DNA of 64,000 bases. Origin: Antarcticimicrobium sp033791545. Lineage in GTDB: Bacteria; Pseudomonadota; Alphaproteobacteria; Rhodobacterales; Rhodobacteraceae. Position numbers and translations under genes: made by a program. Under the pieces are notes generated by a model. The model had not been told where the DNA came from. It made no database searches and was given only the letters and a program-made list of their open reading frames with translations. The first letter of the stretch is position 1. Every line of letters begins with the position of its first letter. The stretch covers positions 1 to 64,000 of the forward strand of contig JASJGL010000010.1 of the NCBI GenBank assembly GCA_033791545.1, given 5' to 3'. Shown piece by piece: positions 16,549-25,041 of the stretch.

Positions 16549-17642
16549 CTCAGACGCTCCGTCTTGAGGTAGCTTTTCTGACGTTTGAACATGTCCTTGC
16601 GGGCAAAGGGGAACAGCTCGAACCAAGTGCGAATCTTGAGCCAGCGACCATAGATGCCCATCGGCTCGAACATGATGAACAGGATAAGGATGGTGCCGAA
16701 CACGCCGGTTTCCAGCCCCGGGATCGCGACGTTGTTGGCGCCCAACATACCGCCAATGGTATCGCTCGCCATCGACAGCGCCTGCGGCAGAAAGGCGATG
16801 ATGATCGCCCCGAAGAACGCCCCGTGGATCGACCCCAAGCCGCCGATCACGATCATCATCAACAGGCTGATCGAGATCACGACCGAAAAGGTCTCGTTGT
16901 TGAAGGCCCCGGCATAGAACCCCATCAGCGCCCCGGCGAGCCCGGTGATCGCGCAGGACAGGCCAAAGGCCGCCGCCTTGGTAAAGGCGATATGCACGCC
17001 CATGGCGGTGGCAGAGACCTCGGAATCGCGCACCGCGGCAAAGGCCCGGCCCAGCGGCGCGCGCAACAGGTTGCGATAGGCCAGCGTGCACAGGATCGTC
17101 ACCACAAGGACCAGCCAGTAGAACCGATCCGGCGTGGTCCAGCGTTCGATCTCGAGCCCGAAAATTGTGATGGTCGGGGCAAACTTGCCGCTGACCCCGT
17201 CGGTCCATGGCGCCAGCATCACGATGATGTCGTCGGCCAGAATCGACAGCGCCATGGTGGCGATGGCCAGATAAATGCCATGCAGCCGCACCGCCGGGAT
17301 CGCGAACAGCGTGCCGAAGATCCCCGTGATTACCCCGGCCAGCGGAAAGGCCAGCAGAAACGGCACCCCGTGCTCCATCAGGATGATGCAGGAATAACAG
17401 CCAAGCGCCAGAAACGCCGCGTGCCCCAGGCTCGCCTGCCCGGTCTGCCCGGTCAGCAACATCAGCCCAAGCCCGGCGATCGCCCAGATCAGAACGTTGG
17501 TGACCTCGCCCAGAAAGAAATCGTCCAGCAGCCACGGCAGGATGACGGCCCCCGCCACCAGCGCGGCATAGACGAAAAAGCTCCAGCGGTCAGGGAACAG
17601 ACGGATGTCGTTCTCATAGGATGTCTTGAAATGTATGCGCAT
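16545..17642 (-). CDS. livM: ABC transporter permease LivM-type
   Basis: 365 residues with multiple transmembrane helices. Typical LivM segments are GLGLMLLTGQTGQASLGHAA and a conserved loop RDSEVSATAMGVHIAFTKAAAF (EAA-like contact with the ATPase). The start MRIHFKTSYENDIRLF at 17642 lies 4 bp after livH; the longer frame inside livH is rejected. Inner-membrane channel subunit. Confidence 0.9.
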   Translation of the reverse strand: MRIHFKTSYENDIRLFPDRWSFFVYAALVAGAVILPWLLDDFFLGEVTNVLIWAIAGLGLMLLTGQTGQASLGHAAFLALGCYSCIILMEHGVPFLLAFPLAGVITGIFGTLFAIPAVRLHGIYLAIATMALSILADDIIVMLAPWTDGVSGKFAPTITIFGLEIERWTTPDRFYWLVLVVTILCTLAYRNLLRAPLGRAFAAVRDSEVSATAMGVHIAFTKAAAFGLSCAITGLAGALMGFYAGAFNNETFSVVISISLLMMIVIGGLGSIHGAFFGAIIIAFLPQALSMASDTIGGMLGANNVAIPGLETGVFGTILILFIMFEPMGIYGRWLKIRTWFELFPFARKDMFKRQKSYLKTERLR

Positions 17643-17646
17643 GGCG

Positions 17647-18522
17647 TCAGACCTTTTTCGTGCGGACCTGGCTGAACAGGCCGTGCGGACGGAACACCAG
17701 AACAAACAGCAACAGCGCATAGGGCGCGACCTGCGAATATCCGGCGGCGAGATAGCGCGAGGCAAAAGGTTCGATCACCCCCACGATCAGCCCCCCCGCC
17801 AAAGCACCGGGCAAGCTGCCAAAGCCGCCGATGACCGCCGCCGCAAAGGCCTTGATCCCCAGCAGCCCGGCATTGGGGTCAATCGCCCCCTTGGAGGCGA
17901 ACAGGATACCGGCCACGGCGGCCACGGCGCCCGACAGGCCCCAGATCATGCCCTGCACCCGTTTCACCGGGATCCCCATGTAATAGGCGGCCATCTGGTT
18001 CTGCGACGCCGCCTGCATCGCCAGCCCCAGCCGCGTGCGCTGGAAGAACTGGTACAGAAACAGCGTCAGCAGGAAGGTGACGACGATCACCGCCATGTCC
18101 GCCATGCCCAGCACCACGCCAGCGACCTGAAAATCACCCAGTGCCAGCGGGCTTTCCAGCGTCTGCGGCTCGTGCCCCCAGATCGCCCCGGCGGCAAAGC
18201 GCAGCACAAACCCCATGGCGATGGTCAGGATCACCACCGAGGTCTGACTTTGCCCGGACAGGTGGCGCAGGATCAGCAGATCCAGCAGATAACCGATCAG
18301 CGCCATCAGCGCGATCGACAGCGGCGCGGCGACCCAGAATGGCAGACCGACATATTCGGCATTTGTCAGGCCCAGCGTCACGAAGGCGCCCAGCATCATC
18401 AGGTCGCCCTGGGCGAAGTTCACCGCCTCGGTCGCCTTGTAGATCAGTACGAAGCCCAGCGCGATCAGACCGTAGACACAGCCGTTCGCCAGACCGCTGA
18501 CCAGCAGTTGCAAAACGTCCAA
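17647..18522 (-). CDS. livH: ABC transporter permease LivH-type
   Basis: 291 residues, polytopic. MDVLQLLVSGLANGCVYGLI, ATEAVNFAQGDLMMLGAF and GIPVKRVQGMIWGLSG are standard LivH landmarks. First gene of the liv-acs operon, divergent from the TetR gene; the shared spacer holds a perfect palindrome at 18634. Confidence 0.9.
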   Translation of the reverse strand: MDVLQLLVSGLANGCVYGLIALGFVLIYKATEAVNFAQGDLMMLGAFVTLGLTNAEYVGLPFWVAAPLSIALMALIGYLLDLLILRHLSGQSQTSVVILTIAMGFVLRFAAGAIWGHEPQTLESPLALGDFQVAGVVLGMADMAVIVVTFLLTLFLYQFFQRTRLGLAMQAASQNQMAAYYMGIPVKRVQGMIWGLSGAVAAVAGILFASKGAIDPNAGLLGIKAFAAAVIGGFGSLPGALAGGLIVGVIEPFASRYLAAGYSQVAPYALLLFVLVFRPHGLFSQVRTKKV

Positions 18523-18633
18523 ATTTTCCTCCCCCTCGCCATTATGGCGTCACGACGCGAACCGGCCTCATCCTCCCCCGGTGTCGCACCGCCGGTTCGC
18601 GTCCTCACACGAAGCCAGCTTTATTGCTTTCAG

Positions 18634-18651
18634 ACATACCACGCGGTATGT
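18634..18651. promoter_or_regulatory. Palindromic TetR-type operator between livH and tetR
   Basis: ACATACC-ACGC-GGTATGT, perfect 7-bp arms with a 4-bp centre, in the 290-bp divergent spacer. Such xTACC-GGTAx palindromes are typical for TetR regulators of fatty-acid and aromatic-acid CoA catabolism. The likely binder is the adjacent TetR protein, repressing liv-acs and itself. Confidence 0.72.
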
Positions 18652-18812
18652 ACCTGTCTTGTCAATCGCTGATACGCATTAATCTTTCTTTTCGACGCAC
18701 GACAAAGCAAGAATTAGCCTCAAAGCCCGTCCGGTGTCGGGCGGCACCGACGCCCCCCCGTGCCGAGGCGCTGCCAGAGCCTCACCATTCACACCACAGT
18801 AACCGGTCACCA

Positions 18813-19421
18813 ATGTCAGAACAGATCTCAGACTCTCATCGCGAAATCCTGGATGCCGCCGCCAAATGCTTCATGAAGCTGGGGGTAAACGCGGCCTCGG
18901 TGGATGACATCGCGCATAGTCTGGGGGCGACGAAGGGGCGGATCTATCACCATTTCACCTCGCGCGGCGCGCTGCTGGGCGCGGTGCGACTGCAGGCACC
19001 GGAATTCACCCGCCGGGCGGTTGCCCCGGTGATGGATGACAGCCTGTCGCCAAGCCAGAACTTTCACAACATGGCGCTGACCCATATCGCCGCCGTGTTT
19101 GAAACACTGCCCTATCACAAGGTCGTTCTGCAACATTACACCGGGCTGGAGACGAAAGCCGCCACCGAGTCCGACCACGCGATGGAAGCCCGTATCCGGG
19201 ACGCGAAACGCGGCTATGAGGATTTGTTCCGCAGCGTGATCCACGCCGGGATGCAGAGCGGAGAGTTTCGCTGTCAGAACCTGTCTGTGACCCTGCACAG
19301 CGTGCTGATCCTACTGAACGCGCCGGTGTTCTGGTATTCGCCGCGCCCGGACGAGCCACAGGGTTTCACCATACAGGTGGCGCGGCAATTGGCCGATATG
19401 GGGCTGGCCGCGCTGATTTGA
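18813..19421 (+). CDS. TetR/AcrR family regulator of the liv-acyl-CoA synthetase operon
   Basis: 202 residues from the ATG at 18813. The N-terminal helix-turn-helix shows SHREILDAAAKCF, VDDIAHSLGATKGRIYHHF; the rest is the helical ligand domain. The frame is open 63 codons further upstream, but that part contains the palindrome and reads as a promoter. Divergent from livH, so the most likely role is repression of that operon, relieved by an acyl- or aryl-CoA made by the operon's synthetase (inference). Confidence 0.85.
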   Translation: MSEQISDSHREILDAAAKCFMKLGVNAASVDDIAHSLGATKGRIYHHFTSRGALLGAVRLQAPEFTRRAVAPVMDDSLSPSQNFHNMALTHIAAVFETLPYHKVVLQHYTGLETKAATESDHAMEARIRDAKRGYEDLFRSVIHAGMQSGEFRCQNLSVTLHSVLILLNAPVFWYSPRPDEPQGFTIQVARQLADMGLAALI

Positions 19422-19434
19422 TCTCAGGGTATTG

Positions 19435-19472
19435 TGATCACGGGTTGTTCTGATCATGGGCCGCTCTGATCA
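19435..19472. repeat. Three TGATCA units at 16-bp period
   Basis: TGATCA occurs at 19435, 19451 and 19467, each followed by a similar CAYGGG/CACGAA stretch. It lies between the tetR stop and the next terminator. It may be a short slipped repeat. Confidence 0.55.
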
Positions 19473-19481
19473 CGAATCATG

Positions 19482-19515
19482 AAAAAGCCGCCGCGACCAC
19501 AAGGTCACGGCGGCT
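19482..19515 (-). terminator. Rho-independent terminator after the DsrE-like gene
   Basis: A 13-position stem (AGCCGCCG.GACC with GGTC.CGGCGGCT, one mismatch) has a 4-nt loop and is followed on the minus-strand RNA by five uridines. It ends the SQR-like, membrane protein, DsrE-like unit. Confidence 0.82.
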
Positions 19516-19541
19516 GGTCGCACAGACCCGGCGCACCGGTG

Positions 19542-19982
19542 TCAGTAGCTTATAACGCGGGCGTTTTCGTCGATTATGGCAGCTGCCATATCGGCCGGTT
19601 TGGCAACGCCGACACCGTCCAGGAGGACCGACATATCCGCCCCCCTGCCCGGCAGGTAGATCGCGCAGACCTCGACCTTGGCGCCGGGCTGTTTCATGAT
19701 CATCTGCATCAGACCCTGCGGGCTCATGTTCTTGGGCGGCTGGCCTGCGGTGGCGCTTGCCGGCGCATCCTTGAGCGCCAGATCCCCTGCCGGGCCGCAG
19801 AGCATGATATGCGCGGCCACCCCCTGTTGCGCCGCCTGCATGGCCAGCACCATCGCCATAAGCTGCGTCTGCGCCTCGGGCGCGGTCAGCACGGTGACTA
19901 GCGTTTCGGGCGCCTCGGCATGGGCCGGGGCGGTGGTCAGGACGGGCGCGGCCAGGGCGGCGGCGGTCAAAAGACGTTTCAT
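19542..19982 (-). CDS. Periplasmic DsrE-family protein
   Basis: 146 residues with signal peptide MKRLLTAAALAAPVLTTAPAHA. The mature part has the DsrE/DsrF-like alternation VTVLTAPEAQTQLMAMVLAM, AAHIMLCGPAGDLAL and VEVCAIYLPG, with two cysteines, C62 and C106. DsrE-like proteins carry persulfide sulfur on such cysteines. The ATG at 19982 is preferred over 19994 because GGAG lies 8 nt upstream of it. As the last gene of a unit starting with an exported SQR-like flavoprotein, it may accept sulfane sulfur in the periplasm (inference). Confidence 0.8.
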   Translation of the reverse strand: MKRLLTAAALAAPVLTTAPAHAEAPETLVTVLTAPEAQTQLMAMVLAMQAAQQGVAAHIMLCGPAGDLALKDAPASATAGQPPKNMSPQGLMQMIMKQPGAKVEVCAIYLPGRGADMSVLLDGVGVAKPADMAAAIIDENARVISY

Positions 19983-20028
19983 CAGGAACTCCATTTGTCA
20001 GAATTGGGTTGAATTGGTGTGCGGGACG

Positions 20029-20388
20029 TCAAGCTGAGGGCCGTCCCTTGCGCAAGATCAGAGATTCCAGCGTATAGACCAAGATCGCCAGCCCGATGGC
20101 ACCGGCCACGGCCACCATCAGCAACACGATCACATCGACCGGCCCGCCAATATCGGCAAAGCCGGAATGGGTCATCACCTGGACGAACAGCACGGCCGCG
20201 ATGGCGCCAAAAGGCATCGAAAGCTGCGCCCAGAGAAACTTGCGCCAGCTTACCGCGCGGTCACGGATCAGCACATATCCATAGGCCAGCGTGACCACGG
20301 CGGCGGTGGCCACCATGGCCCAGAACAAGCCGCGGCCAAAGATCTCTTCGAACACGGCGATCAGGGTTGTGAATGTCAGGTCGTTCAT
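20029..20388 (-). CDS. Small three-helix membrane protein (DUF5368-like)
   Basis: 119 residues with three hydrophobic segments: GLFWAMVATAAVVTLAYGYV, LSMPFGAIAAVLFVQVM and VDVIVLLMVAVAGAIGLAIL, and a basic C-terminus LRKGRPSA. I recall a Rhodobacterales-specific family DUF5368 of this appearance, but the assignment is from memory. It sits 14 bp after the SQR-like gene. A role in anchoring or electron transfer for the exported flavoprotein is possible but not shown. Confidence 0.68.
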   Translation of the reverse strand: MNDLTFTTLIAVFEEIFGRGLFWAMVATAAVVTLAYGYVLIRDRAVSWRKFLWAQLSMPFGAIAAVLFVQVMTHSGFADIGGPVDVIVLLMVAVAGAIGLAILVYTLESLILRKGRPSA

Positions 20389-20402
20389 CTTGCGGGTCTC
20401 CC

Positions 20403-21722
20403 TCAGGCCTTGCCACGCAGCATCGCGTTATAGGTGGCCTTGAGCGCCACCTCCTTCATCAGCCAGCTGATCCACAGCTCTTCCAGCGGGGCGATGATCC
20501 CCGGGAACGAGGGGGTGAGATCGTCGTTATAGTCGAACTCGACCAGCATGGCCCGGCCAACCCGGGTGATCATCGGGCAAGAGGTATAGCCGTTATAGGA
20601 GGCATCGGTGGTATCGCCCGCGATCTGGGCGACCAAATGTTCCTCGACCACCGGCACCTGCCATTTCACGCTGGCCGCCGTCTTGCCCTTGGGCACACCC
20701 GCCACGTCGCCGACCGCGAAAACTTCGGGATAGCGGCGGTGGCGCAGGCTGTGCATATCCACCTCGACCCAGCCCTGATCCGTCCATTTGTCGGCCCAGC
20801 TCAGTCCACTGTCGCGCACCACCTGTGGTGCCCGCTGCGGAGGAATTACATGGATATAGTCATAGCCAAGCTCTGTCGGCCCCTCTGGCGTGTCGAATGT
20901 GGCGATCTTCTTGCCCGGCTCGATCGCGCGCAGCACATGGGAATAGGCGGCAGTAATGCCCCGGTCGCCGAACAGCATGCGGACCTTTTCCGACACGATC
21001 GGCACCCCGAAAAGCGAGTCATTGTTGGAGGCATAGGTGATCTCGGCCTTGCCGCGATTGCCCGCCTTGCGGGTGATGTCGTCGATCAGAAAGGTATGTT
21101 TCAGCGGCGCACCGGCGCATTTCATTTCGGTCGCAGGCCGGGTGAACAGGCCCACGCCGCCCTGTTCGGTGAATGTCGAGGCCGCAGCCCATGTTTTCGC
21201 GGCATACTCCGGCCCGGCATAAAGCGCGCCGATCCCCTCTGTGCCCACCAGATCAAGGTTGAACCCCTCAATCGCGTTGTGATCCAGCGTCAGGCCGGTG
21301 GCAACGACAAGATAATCATAGGACAGCGTTTCGCCCCCGGTGAGCGAGACGGTCTTGGCCTCCGGGTCGATCTGCGCGGCATAGTCCTGTATCAGTTCGA
21401 CCCCTTTGGGCAACCAATCGGTCGTCTGGCTGATCGAATATCCCGCAGGCTTGAGCCCAGCCGCGATCAGGCTGAACCCCGGCTGATACAGGTGCTGCTT
21501 GCTGCCATCGACAAGGGTGATGCGCGCGCCGTCCAGACGGTGCACCAGCCGGTTGGCCAGCGCCGTGCCTGCCGCGCCGGACCCCAGGATGACGATATGC
21601 GCGCGGGTGGCAACCTGCGCGCGGGCCGGCTGGCCGGCCCCGGCCATAGCAAGGGCGGCTGCCCCGGTCGCCAGACCCAGAAAGCCACGGCGAGACGGGG
21701 AAAACTGTTCTTGTTCGGTCAT
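20403..21722 (-). CDS. Exported sulfide:quinone oxidoreductase-like flavoprotein (Tat signal)
   Basis: 439 residues. The N-terminus has a twin-arginine signal, SRRGFLGLATGAAALAMAG, so the folded FAD protein should be exported. The FAD dinucleotide motif is IVILGSGAAGTALANRL, the second FAD region is YPEVFAVGDVAG, and two redox cysteines stand in EMKCAGAPLK and GYTSCPMI, as in human-type SQR. It would oxidise sulfide to persulfide or polysulfide with transfer to quinone. The C-terminal amphipathic region (LEELWISWLMKEVALKATYNAML) could bind the membrane. ATG at 21722; an FnrL-like box lies 58 bp upstream. Confidence 0.85.
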   Translation of the reverse strand: MTEQEQFSPSRRGFLGLATGAAALAMAGAGQPARAQVATRAHIVILGSGAAGTALANRLVHRLDGARITLVDGSKQHLYQPGFSLIAAGLKPAGYSISQTTDWLPKGVELIQDYAAQIDPEAKTVSLTGGETLSYDYLVVATGLTLDHNAIEGFNLDLVGTEGIGALYAGPEYAAKTWAAASTFTEQGGVGLFTRPATEMKCAGAPLKHTFLIDDITRKAGNRGKAEITYASNNDSLFGVPIVSEKVRMLFGDRGITAAYSHVLRAIEPGKKIATFDTPEGPTELGYDYIHVIPPQRAPQVVRDSGLSWADKWTDQGWVEVDMHSLRHRRYPEVFAVGDVAGVPKGKTAASVKWQVPVVEEHLVAQIAGDTTDASYNGYTSCPMITRVGRAMLVEFDYNDDLTPSFPGIIAPLEELWISWLMKEVALKATYNAMLRGKA

Positions 21723-21779
21723 ATGTTCCGTTTCCTGCAATTCATATCGCATTTATTGCATACGAAGGAATGCCGGAAT

Positions 21780-21793
21780 TTGACCCAGATCAA
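21780..21793 (-). promoter_or_regulatory. FnrL/FNR-like box upstream of the SQR-like gene
   Basis: TTGAC-CCAG-ATCAA differs by one base from the FNR consensus TTGAT-N4-ATCAA. It lies 58 bp before the ATG, a sensible activator distance. Confidence 0.65.
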
Positions 21794-21935
21794 TAACCTG
21801 TATTCAAGATGCGCTTTTGTCTGCAGGGTTTTGTCTAGGGAATTGTGTCTGGGGGAGATGGCCGCCCCGGATGGACAAAACCGTCCTCCGGTTCTGGGAC
21901 TAGCGGCGGTCGGGGGCACAGCCCCTCAAACGGAA

Positions 21936-21959
21936 ACGGGCGCCCCAAAAGGCGCCCGT
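21936..21959 (-). terminator. Probable terminator after cydX
   Basis: ACGGGCGCC pairs with GGCGCCCGT (9 bp, 6-nt loop). The following minus-strand RNA (TTCCGTTTG) is only moderately U-rich. It separates the cyd operon from the SQR-like unit. Confidence 0.6.
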
Positions 21960-21997
21960 CCCGGTCTGCCCCCTCTCGGGGACATTCTCAGAAGAGA

Positions 21998-22117
21998 TTA
22001 GCTCTTGCCGTCCTCTTCGGTCAGCCGCGCATCTTCGCGCATCTCAAGCCACATCGCGTTCAACACGGCGACCAGTGCAGCCAAGGGAAGGCCAAGCAGC
22101 CAAGCAAAATACCACAT
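21998..22117 (-). CDS. cydX: Cytochrome bd oxidase small subunit CydX
   Basis: 39 residues starting MWYFAWLLGLPLAALVAVLN and ending EEDGKS, with one transmembrane helix. The W-Y-F-A-W-x-L-G-x-P-L-A start and the downstream MWLEM are the CydX/YbgT signature. It stabilises the CydAB haem b595/d site. It starts 15 bp after the cydB stop with an AAGGAA-type ribosome site. Confidence 0.9.
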   Translation of the reverse strand: MWYFAWLLGLPLAALVAVLNAMWLEMREDARLTEEDGKS

Positions 22118-22132
22118 CGTTGTTTTCCTTCC

Positions 22133-23290
22133 TTAATAGCTATGGCCGCTGGTGACGTCGTCTTCTGTCACCTTGCCCCACAGCACTTTGTACACCCATG
22201 CGGTATAGGCCAGGATCAGCGGCACAAAGATCACCGCCGCCACCAGCATCACGAACAGCGTCTGATGCGAGGACGAGCTGTCCCAGACGGTCAGCGAACT
22301 GTTGGGATCAACGATCGAGGGCAGGATGAACGGGAACATGGTCAAACCGACGCTGGAGATGATACCGGTGATCGCCAGCTTGGACCACAGCAGCGTCGAA
22401 ACCTCGCGCCCGGCGCGCAGACCCATCACCGCCATCGCGATGCCGACAAAGCCCATGATCGGGGCGATCACGATCCAGGGACGGATGCTATAGGCTTCCA
22501 TCCATGAGCCACCGCGCGCCACCTCGGAATACAGCGGGTTGGACGGACCATTGGCCGCCACATCGCTGACGATCCGGAACCCGTCCACCCCAAAGGCAAG
22601 CCAGACACCGGCCAGCGCATAGGCAAGCGCCGCCACGATCCCGGCATATGTGCCGATGGCACGCGCCCGCAACTGCACCGGCCCTTCGGTCTTCAGCGTC
22701 AGCCAAGCCGCGCCGTGCATCAGCAGCATCGACAGCGACACCACCCCGGACACGATCGCAAAGGGCCGCAGCAAACCGATGAACTTCATGAAGAAGTTGC
22801 CGTCATACATCGGCATCAGATCTTCGGTCAGGTAAAACGGCACACCCAACAGCACGTTGCCGACGGCCACGCCGAACAACAGCGCCGGTGCCGCGCCGCC
22901 GACGAACAGCGCCCAGTCCCAGCCATTGCGCCAGCGCTGGCTGTCGCGTTTGGAGCGGTAGGTAAAGCCCACCGGTCGCAGGATCAGCGCCGCCAGCACG
23001 GCGAACATCGCCAGGTAAAAGCCCGAAAAGCTGACCGCGTAGAGCGGCGGCCAAGCGGCAAAGATGGCACCGCCACCCAGGATGAACCACACTTGGTTGC
23101 CTTCCCAGACCGGGCCGACGGTGTTGAGCACCAACCGGCGTTCCACGTCGGTCTTTCCGACAAAGGGCAGCAATGCGCCAACCCCCATGTCAAACCCGTC
23201 GGTCACGGCAAATCCGATCAGCAGGACGCCCAGCAGCACCCACCACATGACGCGAAGGATATCGAAGTCGATCAATTCAAACAGGATCAT
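22133..23290 (-). CDS. cydB: Cytochrome bd ubiquinol oxidase subunit II
   Basis: 385 residues, polytopic. WWVLLGVLLIGFAVTDGFDM and NTVGPVWEGNQVWFILGGGA are diagnostic of CydB. It forms the heterodimer with CydA in the inner membrane. It lies 5 bp after cydA and 15 bp before cydX. The oxidase reduces oxygen with high affinity at the expense of ubiquinol without pumping protons. Confidence 0.96.
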   Translation of the reverse strand: MILFELIDFDILRVMWWVLLGVLLIGFAVTDGFDMGVGALLPFVGKTDVERRLVLNTVGPVWEGNQVWFILGGGAIFAAWPPLYAVSFSGFYLAMFAVLAALILRPVGFTYRSKRDSQRWRNGWDWALFVGGAAPALLFGVAVGNVLLGVPFYLTEDLMPMYDGNFFMKFIGLLRPFAIVSGVVSLSMLLMHGAAWLTLKTEGPVQLRARAIGTYAGIVAALAYALAGVWLAFGVDGFRIVSDVAANGPSNPLYSEVARGGSWMEAYSIRPWIVIAPIMGFVGIAMAVMGLRAGREVSTLLWSKLAITGIISSVGLTMFPFILPSIVDPNSSLTVWDSSSSHQTLFVMLVAAVIFVPLILAYTAWVYKVLWGKVTEDDVTSGHSY

Positions 23291-23295
23291 CGCTT

Positions 23296-24909
23296 TTACT
23301 CCGCTGGCTCGGGCGCAAACGGGCCCTTGCCGTCATTGGCGCGCAACCGGTCTTCATGCTGCGCCATCCAGGTTTCTGTTTCCTCGACATCCTCGAACGG
23401 ACCTTTGCGGATATATTTCAGCATCAGCCCCATCTCGATGATGAAGAGAACGGTGTAGAGGGTGACAAAGCCTGCCAGCGTGATCAGAAGATCGGCAACA
23501 CTCAGGTGGCTCACCGAAAGCGCGGTGGGCAACACCCCGTCAACCGTCCAAGGCTGGCGACCAAACTCCGCCACGAACCAGCCCAGCTCGGCTGCGAGCC
23601 AAGGCGTCGGGATGATGATCACACCCAGCCACAGCGCCCAACGCGGGAACCGCATGCCACGGAAGCTGGCCATGAAGGCGAAATAGGCCATCACCGCGAT
23701 GAAGCTGAAGCCAAGCCCGACCATCAGGCGGAACGCCCAGAATAGGGACGCCACACCGGGGATGGTATCGGCGGCAGCGGTCTTGATCTGCTCTTCCGTC
23801 GCTGTGCGCGGGTCATCCACATAGCGTTTCAGCAGCAGGGCAAACCCCAGATCCTCGGAATGGGCCTCGAAGGTCGCACGCACCTCATCGGGTGTGCTTG
23901 CGCGTTCGGTCCGGATCGTCATCAGCGCATCATAGGCGATAAGACCGTTGCGGATCTTTTCCTCGGCCTGATCGACCAGATCGTTGATGCCGGGGATCTG
24001 CTTGGTCAGCGACCGTGTCCCGATCAGCCCCATCACCCACGGAATCTCCAGCGCATAATGGGTCTCGCGCGCTTCCTTGTCAGGGAAGCCGACCAGGGTA
24101 AAGGACGCAGGCGCATCATGAGTTTCCCACATGCCCTCGATCGCGGCGAGTTTCATTTTCTGGGTGTGACTGGCCGAATAGCCGGATTCATCCCCCAGCA
24201 CCACGACCGACAGCGCCGACGCCAGACCAAAGGTGGCGGCAACCGCGATCGACCTGCGGGCCAGTTCGACATGGCGCCCCTTCAGCAGGTACCAGGCCGA
24301 AACCCCCAGAACAAAGACCGACGCGGTCACGTAACCGGCGGACACCGTGTGCACGAATTTGGCCTGCGCCACCTCGTTGAACATCACCTCAAAGAACGAG
24401 GTCATCTCCATCCGCATGCTGTCGGGGTTGAACTGCGAGCCGACCGGGTTTTGCATCCAGCCATTGGCGATCAGGATCCACAGCGCCGAAAAGTTCGACC
24501 CGATCGCAACCATCCAAGCCACGACCAGATGCGCGCGCTTGCTCAGCTTGTCCCAACCAAAGAAGAACAACCCGACAAAGGTCGCTTCAAGGAAGAAGGC
24601 CATCAGCCCTTCGATCGCGAGTGGCGCGCCAAAGATGTCGCCGACATAGTGGCTGTAGTAGGACCAGTTCATGCCGAACTGGAACTCCATCGTGATGCCC
24701 GTGGCCACCCCGAGCACAAAGTTGATCCCGAACAGTGTGCCCCAGAATTTCGTCATCTGGCGCCAGATCGGGCGGTTGGTCATCACATAGACCGTCTCCA
24801 TGATCGCGACGAGAACCGACAGGCCCAACGTCAACGGCACAAAGAGGAAGTGATACATGGCTGTCATCGCGAATTGGAGGCGCGACAGCTCGACGACATC
24901 AATTTCCAT
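23296..24909 (-). CDS. cydA: Cytochrome bd ubiquinol oxidase subunit I
   Basis: 537 residues. The haem b595 ligand histidine is in AMTAMYHFLFVPLT. GESGYSASHTQ-like residues (DESGYSASHTQKMKLAAIEGMWE) and the quinol-loop end GWFVAEFGRQPW are conserved. ATG at 24909 is chosen over the in-frame ATG 9 bp upstream because AGGAG is at correct spacing only for 24909. An FnrL-like box at 25026 indicates its own promoter, separate from cydDC. Confidence 0.96.
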   Translation of the reverse strand: MEIDVVELSRLQFAMTAMYHFLFVPLTLGLSVLVAIMETVYVMTNRPIWRQMTKFWGTLFGINFVLGVATGITMEFQFGMNWSYYSHYVGDIFGAPLAIEGLMAFFLEATFVGLFFFGWDKLSKRAHLVVAWMVAIGSNFSALWILIANGWMQNPVGSQFNPDSMRMEMTSFFEVMFNEVAQAKFVHTVSAGYVTASVFVLGVSAWYLLKGRHVELARRSIAVAATFGLASALSVVVLGDESGYSASHTQKMKLAAIEGMWETHDAPASFTLVGFPDKEARETHYALEIPWVMGLIGTRSLTKQIPGINDLVDQAEEKIRNGLIAYDALMTIRTERASTPDEVRATFEAHSEDLGFALLLKRYVDDPRTATEEQIKTAAADTIPGVASLFWAFRLMVGLGFSFIAVMAYFAFMASFRGMRFPRWALWLGVIIIPTPWLAAELGWFVAEFGRQPWTVDGVLPTALSVSHLSVADLLITLAGFVTLYTVLFIIEMGLMLKYIRKGPFEDVEETETWMAQHEDRLRANDGKGPFAPEPAE

Positions 24910-25025
24910 GATGCGCATCTCCTCGATTTGGGTTCGCAGGTCGGGGCGACTCGATCATGTCACCAATACCTGCTTGAAAAATACATCATTCCGACCTTGG
25001 TACACCGGGACAGGCTCACCGATAT

Positions 25026-25039
25026 TTGATCTGCGTCAA
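25026..25039 (-). promoter_or_regulatory. FnrL/FNR-like box upstream of cydA
   Basis: TTGAT-CTGC-GTCAA, one mismatch from TTGAT-N4-ATCAA, sits 2 bp past the cydC stop and 117 bp before the cydA ATG. It would place cydABX under oxygen-responsive control. Confidence 0.7.
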
Positions 25040-25041
25040 GG

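Noticed and set aside
19435..19472. TGATCA repeats as a CRISPR-like or regulator array
   Set aside because: Only three short units with 10-bp gaps and no spacer-repeat structure; too small for a CRISPR and placed after a gene, not before one.
21723..21779. Search for a BigR/SqrR-type operator (ATTC-N8-GAAT) before the SQR-like gene
   Set aside because: ATTC and GAAT words occur but not at the required spacing, so only the FNR-like box is reported.
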